Shown here piece by piece: positions 16,280-18,914 of a stretch of DNA of 18,914 bases. The stretch lies in NCBI GenBank assembly GCA_946543095.1, contig CAMNLO010000002.1:1-18914 (forward strand). Direction: 5' to 3'. How positions within the stretch are numbered: position 1 is the stretch's first letter; each line of letters opens with the position of its first letter. The notes below the pieces were generated by a model that searched no databases, was not told the origin of the DNA, and worked only from the letters and a program-made list of their open reading frames with translations. Origin of the DNA: an uncultured bacterium (GTDB lineage Bacteria > Bacillota > Clostridia > Lachnospirales > Lachnospiraceae). The position numbers were made by a program, and so were the translations under genes.

Positions 16280-17422
16280 GGGAGCTTCCGCTTCCTTCAC
16301 GATGGCGTTCTGAAGCAGATAATCCCGCCAGATGGAGTAGGCGGAGGCCTTCAGATGGACCCCGTCCCCGCTGAGATCGGAGCGCAGGTTTCCTTCCTCG
16401 TCACAGATCAGTTCATTCATATCCAGATAGAAGATATCACGGCCATTGGCAAAGGTGCTGATGGCCTGATTTCGTTCCACGATATTCGTATTGTTGGTGA
16501 AGGGGGAGCTCTGGGCGGTTTTCTTCGTCACATGCATGATCCCCTGGATATAGATGAGGGCTTCCGGCTGCAGCTCCCGGATCCTTACGAGGAGCTCTTT
16601 GTAGGTGTCATAGTACTTCGGGATGTTGGAGACTCCCAGTTCGTTGACCCCAAGGGACACATAGATCTTGCCGTACTGCTTTGCCTCTAAAACCTCCTCC
16701 AGCTTCATTTTGGAATCCCCCTCTGTGGCGGAGTGGAAGAGGGTCTTTTTCTTTAAGGCAGTGAAGACGGAGAGGGAGTTTCTGGCGAAAAAGTCCGAAT
16801 GCTCCTCCAGATCTCCCCAGTAGAACAGGCCGTCTGTTCTGGAATCCCCGATAAACAGCACATCATCAAAGTATTCCTCGGAAACCGGCCGGAGATAGTA
16901 AAACTCTCCTGTAGGAGCAAAGATTCCCTCTGTTGCAGCCTCATAAACTGTCCCTTCAGGGGATAGATAACGGGATTTGGCATTGCCGTAATCCACCGCC
17001 GGGAACACTTCGCTGCAGACGCCTTCCGGGATCTCAAAGGGACCTTCCGGAAGGGGTTCCTCTGTTTTTTCCGTTGTTTCCTCTTCCGCAGACGTTTCCT
17101 GCTCCCGGGCCTCTTCGGGTGCTTCCTCTTCGGCAGGAGTGTCTTCCGTTTCCGCTTCATCGGTTGTATCCGCTTGCGATGCATCCTCCATGGCAGTCAG
17201 GGGAGAGTCTTCCACGGCCTCCGGCAGGGGGCCCCAGGGAGAGATGCCCTCCGAAAGACCCCGGAAGACCAAAGCGGCTCCGGGTTCGCTGAAGATATCA
17301 TAGTCCAGATCCTTTAAGGCTCCCCGGGCGCCCATCAGGGCAAGGAGAGTCCCCATCAGGGCAGTGGTGAAAAGCAGGAAGCTGAGGGGAGCTTTTTTGA
17401 TCAAGGTCTTCATTCCCTTCAT
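16268..17422 (-). CDS. Membrane-anchored SGNH/GDSL hydrolase-like protein
   Basis: The 384-residue protein has a basic N-terminus and one hydrophobic segment (about 11-33), a signal anchor that would place the rest outside the cell. A Glu/Thr/Ala/Pro-rich low-complexity linker at about 68-134 precedes the SGNH domain. Catalytic blocks are visible: S194 in FIGDSRTDG, N260 in SLGVNELG, and D353-x-x-H356 in GDGVHLK. In the MBOAT pathways known from alginate and peptidoglycan, such partners transfer or remove acetyl groups on polysaccharide. The gene follows the MBOAT gene by 8 bases, and AGGAG 5 bases before the ATG at 17422 fixes the start; a longer in-frame start at 17518 would overlap the MBOAT gene and lacks support. 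The polymer acted on is unknown. Confidence 0.85.
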   Translation of the reverse strand: MKGMKTLIKKAPLSFLLFTTALMGTLLALMGARGALKDLDYDIFSEPGAALVFRGLSEGISPWGPLPEAVEDSPLTAMEDASQADTTDEAETEDTPAEEEAPEEAREQETSAEEETTEKTEEPLPEGPFEIPEGVCSEVFPAVDYGNAKSRYLSPEGTVYEAATEGIFAPTGEFYYLRPVSEEYFDDVLFIGDSRTDGLFYWGDLEEHSDFFARNSLSVFTALKKKTLFHSATEGDSKMKLEEVLEAKQYGKIYVSLGVNELGVSNIPKYYDTYKELLVRIRELQPEALIYIQGIMHVTKKTAQSSPFTNNTNIVERNQAISTFANGRDIFYLDMNELICDEEGNLRSDLSGDGVHLKASAYSIWRDYLLQNAIVKEAEAPSAQ

Positions 17423-17427
17423 TCCAT

Positions 17428-17432
17428 CTCCT
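17428..17432 (-). promoter_or_regulatory. Ribosome-binding site of the SGNH gene
   Basis: On the minus strand AGGAG overlaps the last two bases of the MBOAT stop codon and lies 5 bases before the ATG at 17422. This decides the start and suggests translational coupling to the MBOAT gene. Confidence 0.7.
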
Positions 17433-18831
17433 AGAAGCTGAAATACATGAAACTCTGTCCCCCCTGAAGAACGGCTGAATACACCGAGATCCAGAACAGG
17501 ACGGTCATACACAGGCACACGGGAAAGCTTTCCCGCTTTTTAATGATCCACCCGTAAAAACGAGGCAGGCACAGCAAAATGCAGGCTGCGAACAGGGGGA
17601 TCAGCATACTCATGTTTTTCAGATAATCCATAGGGTTTAAGGTGTTTCCGATGCCGAAAAAGGGAAACAGCCTTCCGAAATAGACCGTGAGGGACAATGG
17701 ATCCGGAATGGCAAAGACCACCCAGGTCAGGGGGATCAGGAACAGGACCTTCAGATGCCCCAAAAGAGGAGCTTTTTCGGAAAGACGCACCGGGATCAGT
17801 TTCTCCAGTATGATCATTCCCCCTAAGAGCAGGCCCCAGATGAGAAAGTTCAGGGTGCCGCCGTGCCAGAAGCCGGTGAGCAGCCATACCACGAGCAGAT
17901 TAAAGACAGTCCGGAATATCCCTTTTCTGCTGCCGCCCAGGGGGATATAGACATAGTCGCGAAACCAGGCCCCCAGGGTGATGTGCCAGCGCCTGTAGAA
18001 ATCGGAAATGCTGGAAGCCGCATAGGGATGGTGGAAATTCCTAATAAAGGGGAAGCCCAGCATGATGCCGATGCCGGCGGCCATCAGGGAATAGCCCCAG
18101 AAATCGAAATAGAGCCGGAAGGTGTAGGCATAGGCCCCGATCCAGGCGAGAGGGGTGGAAATGCTCTCATATCCGATGGTGGAAAGCTCCTGCCAGAAAG
18201 CAGCCAGCCTGTCCGCCAGAAGGATCTTCATGGAGAAGCCCATGGCCAGATAGAACAGTCCCTCTTCAAACCGGGCAAGCTCGTCTTTTTTGGTACGGGT
18301 CTCCAGGAAAAAACCTTCCTGGTAGTGCATCAGAGGGCCTTCCGTCAGCTGGGGGAACATGGTGAAATATGCGGCGGTGTCGATGAAAGAGGGACGGCTT
18401 GGACTCTCGCCCCGGAACAGGTCGAACTGATAGGAGAGCATCTTAAAAAGATAGAAGCTTAAGCCTACGGGGATCCTGAAGCCGGGGATCAGATTTGCCG
18501 CCAGCTTGAAGCCGATCAGGATCCCGGCATCAAAAAGAACAATGGAAAACAGGGCTGCCTTCCGCATGCCGTCCCTGCCGTTTACGCCTCTGCGCTTCTT
18601 TTTTCTGCGTCCTTTGACATGAAACAGGGTCTGGCCTGCCGCATAGTTTACGAAGGTCAGGCCAAGCAGCATAAGCACCCAGTAGGTTTCCCCGAAGGCA
18701 TAAAAAATAAGACTGCCCAGAAAGAGAACTGAGTGTCTCCATTGCTTCGGTACGATATAATAGATGATCAGAAACACCGGCAGGAAGCGGAACAGAAAGC
18801 CTATGCCGGACAACAGGAAAAAGTCGCTCAT
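17431..18831 (-). CDS. MBOAT-family membrane O-acyltransferase (AlgI/DltB type)
   Basis: The 466-residue polytopic membrane protein has about ten or more hydrophobic helices and the hallmark MBOAT region: NFHHPYAASSISDFYRRWH with H283, the segment LGAWFRDYVYIPLGG, and the putative catalytic H323 in LLTGFWHGG. PEGPLMHY-like text earlier (here LTEGPLMHY) and the LSFYLFKMLSY helix also match AlgI-type acyltransferases. These enzymes move acyl groups, usually acetyl, across the membrane for O-acetylation of secreted or wall polysaccharides. The paired downstream SGNH protein supports this role. A teichoic-acid D-alanylation role (DltB) is unlikely because dltA/C/D-type genes are absent. The ribosome site before the ATG is weak (GAAG only). 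Confidence 0.92.
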   Translation of the reverse strand: MSDFFLLSGIGFLFRFLPVFLIIYYIVPKQWRHSVLFLGSLIFYAFGETYWVLMLLGLTFVNYAAGQTLFHVKGRRKKKRRGVNGRDGMRKAALFSIVLFDAGILIGFKLAANLIPGFRIPVGLSFYLFKMLSYQFDLFRGESPSRPSFIDTAAYFTMFPQLTEGPLMHYQEGFFLETRTKKDELARFEEGLFYLAMGFSMKILLADRLAAFWQELSTIGYESISTPLAWIGAYAYTFRLYFDFWGYSLMAAGIGIMLGFPFIRNFHHPYAASSISDFYRRWHITLGAWFRDYVYIPLGGSRKGIFRTVFNLLVVWLLTGFWHGGTLNFLIWGLLLGGMIILEKLIPVRLSEKAPLLGHLKVLFLIPLTWVVFAIPDPLSLTVYFGRLFPFFGIGNTLNPMDYLKNMSMLIPLFAACILLCLPRFYGWIIKKRESFPVCLCMTVLFWISVYSAVLQGGQSFMYFSF

Positions 18832-18838
18832 GGGCTTC

Positions 18839-18844
18839 AGTATA
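18839..18844 (-). promoter_or_regulatory. Weak candidate -10 box for the MBOAT operon
   Basis: The minus strand reads TATACT, but initiation about 7 bases downstream would fall at the ATG itself, giving an almost leaderless mRNA. A TAGACA hexamer (minus strand, 18873-18868) is 23 bases away, too far for a standard pair. The true promoter may be elsewhere in this gap. Confidence 0.25.
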
Positions 18845-18899
18845 CCATGTTATGTCACCGAAAACTATGTCTATTTTTTGTAATATTTCCGTAAAGGGA

Positions 18900-18908
18900 T
18901 GGTATAAT
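18900..18908 (+). promoter_or_regulatory. Extended -10 promoter for a gene to the right of the window
   Basis: TGG-TATAAT is a perfect extended -10 element in an AT-rich gap. A TTGTAA hexamer at 18878-18883 could serve as -35 with a long 19-base spacing. The gene it drives begins beyond base 18914. Confidence 0.6.
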
Positions 18909-18914
18909 ATGATG

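Larger units (their letters stand above)
18832..18914. other. AT-rich divergent intergenic region at the window end
   Basis: These 83 bases separate the minus-strand MBOAT gene from a rightward gene outside the window. They hold a plus-strand extended -10 promoter near the edge and a weaker minus-strand TATACT next to the MBOAT start. No terminator-like hairpin is seen. Confidence 0.55.

Noticed and set aside
16268..17518. Longer 416-residue form of the SGNH protein
   Set aside because: The extra 32 residues lie mostly within the MBOAT coding region, would precede the signal anchor, and have no recognised ribosome site; the start at 17422 has AGGAG at 5 bases.
17431..18831. MBOAT gene as dltB of teichoic-acid D-alanylation
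   Set aside because: No D-alanine ligase or carrier protein genes are adjacent. The partner is an SGNH protein, which fits polysaccharide O-acetylation better.

Overview
The window looks like chromosomal DNA from an anaerobic Firmicute, most likely a Lachnospiraceae-like Clostridium relative. This rests on moderately high GC, strong purine-rich AGGAGG-type ribosome sites, very tight gene packing with ATGA/GTGA stop-start overlaps, heavy use of AGG for arginine, and the gene families present. No rRNA, tRNA, CRISPR array, insertion sequence or phage gene was seen. No interval longer than about 90 bases lacks a gene.

Layout. Bases 1-123 are the tail of a gene entering from the left, probably a cation-efflux (CDF) transporter, overlapped by a TetR-family repressor gene (123-737). 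An 87-base gap (738-824) holds a candidate promoter and a short inverted repeat. From there to 16279 there are nine same-strand genes with gaps of at most 30 bases and no visible terminator. The first three form a signalling block: a dCache hybrid histidine kinase, a stand-alone REC-HD-GYP c-di-GMP phosphodiesterase, and a 7TM-PAS hybrid histidine kinase. The two kinases share a closely similar cytoplasmic HisKA-HATPase-REC-HPt module, so the block reads as a two-input phosphorelay that could converge on c-di-GMP breakdown.

Next come a divergent TatD-type metal-dependent hydrolase, then a GNAT-like protein, a large calpain-family cysteine protease with a long helical insertion, and a second GNAT-like protein. 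These run without a break into sbcD and sbcC, the Mre11/Rad50-type nuclease and ATPase. From the protease onward every junction is a 4-base overlap. A consensus extended -10 element inside tatD could transcribe this second half separately. The GNAT-calpain-GNAT cassette joined to sbcDC is the least ordinary part of the window and the best candidate for an undescribed system. Its function cannot be read from the sequence.

The right end (16268-18831) is on the minus strand. An MBOAT O-acyltransferase is followed by a membrane-anchored SGNH hydrolase-like protein, a pairing typical of O-acetylation of extracellular or cell-wall polysaccharide. This operon converges on sbcC, and the two coding regions overlap by 12 bases at their 3' ends. 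The last bases carry a plus-strand extended -10 promoter for a gene beyond the window.
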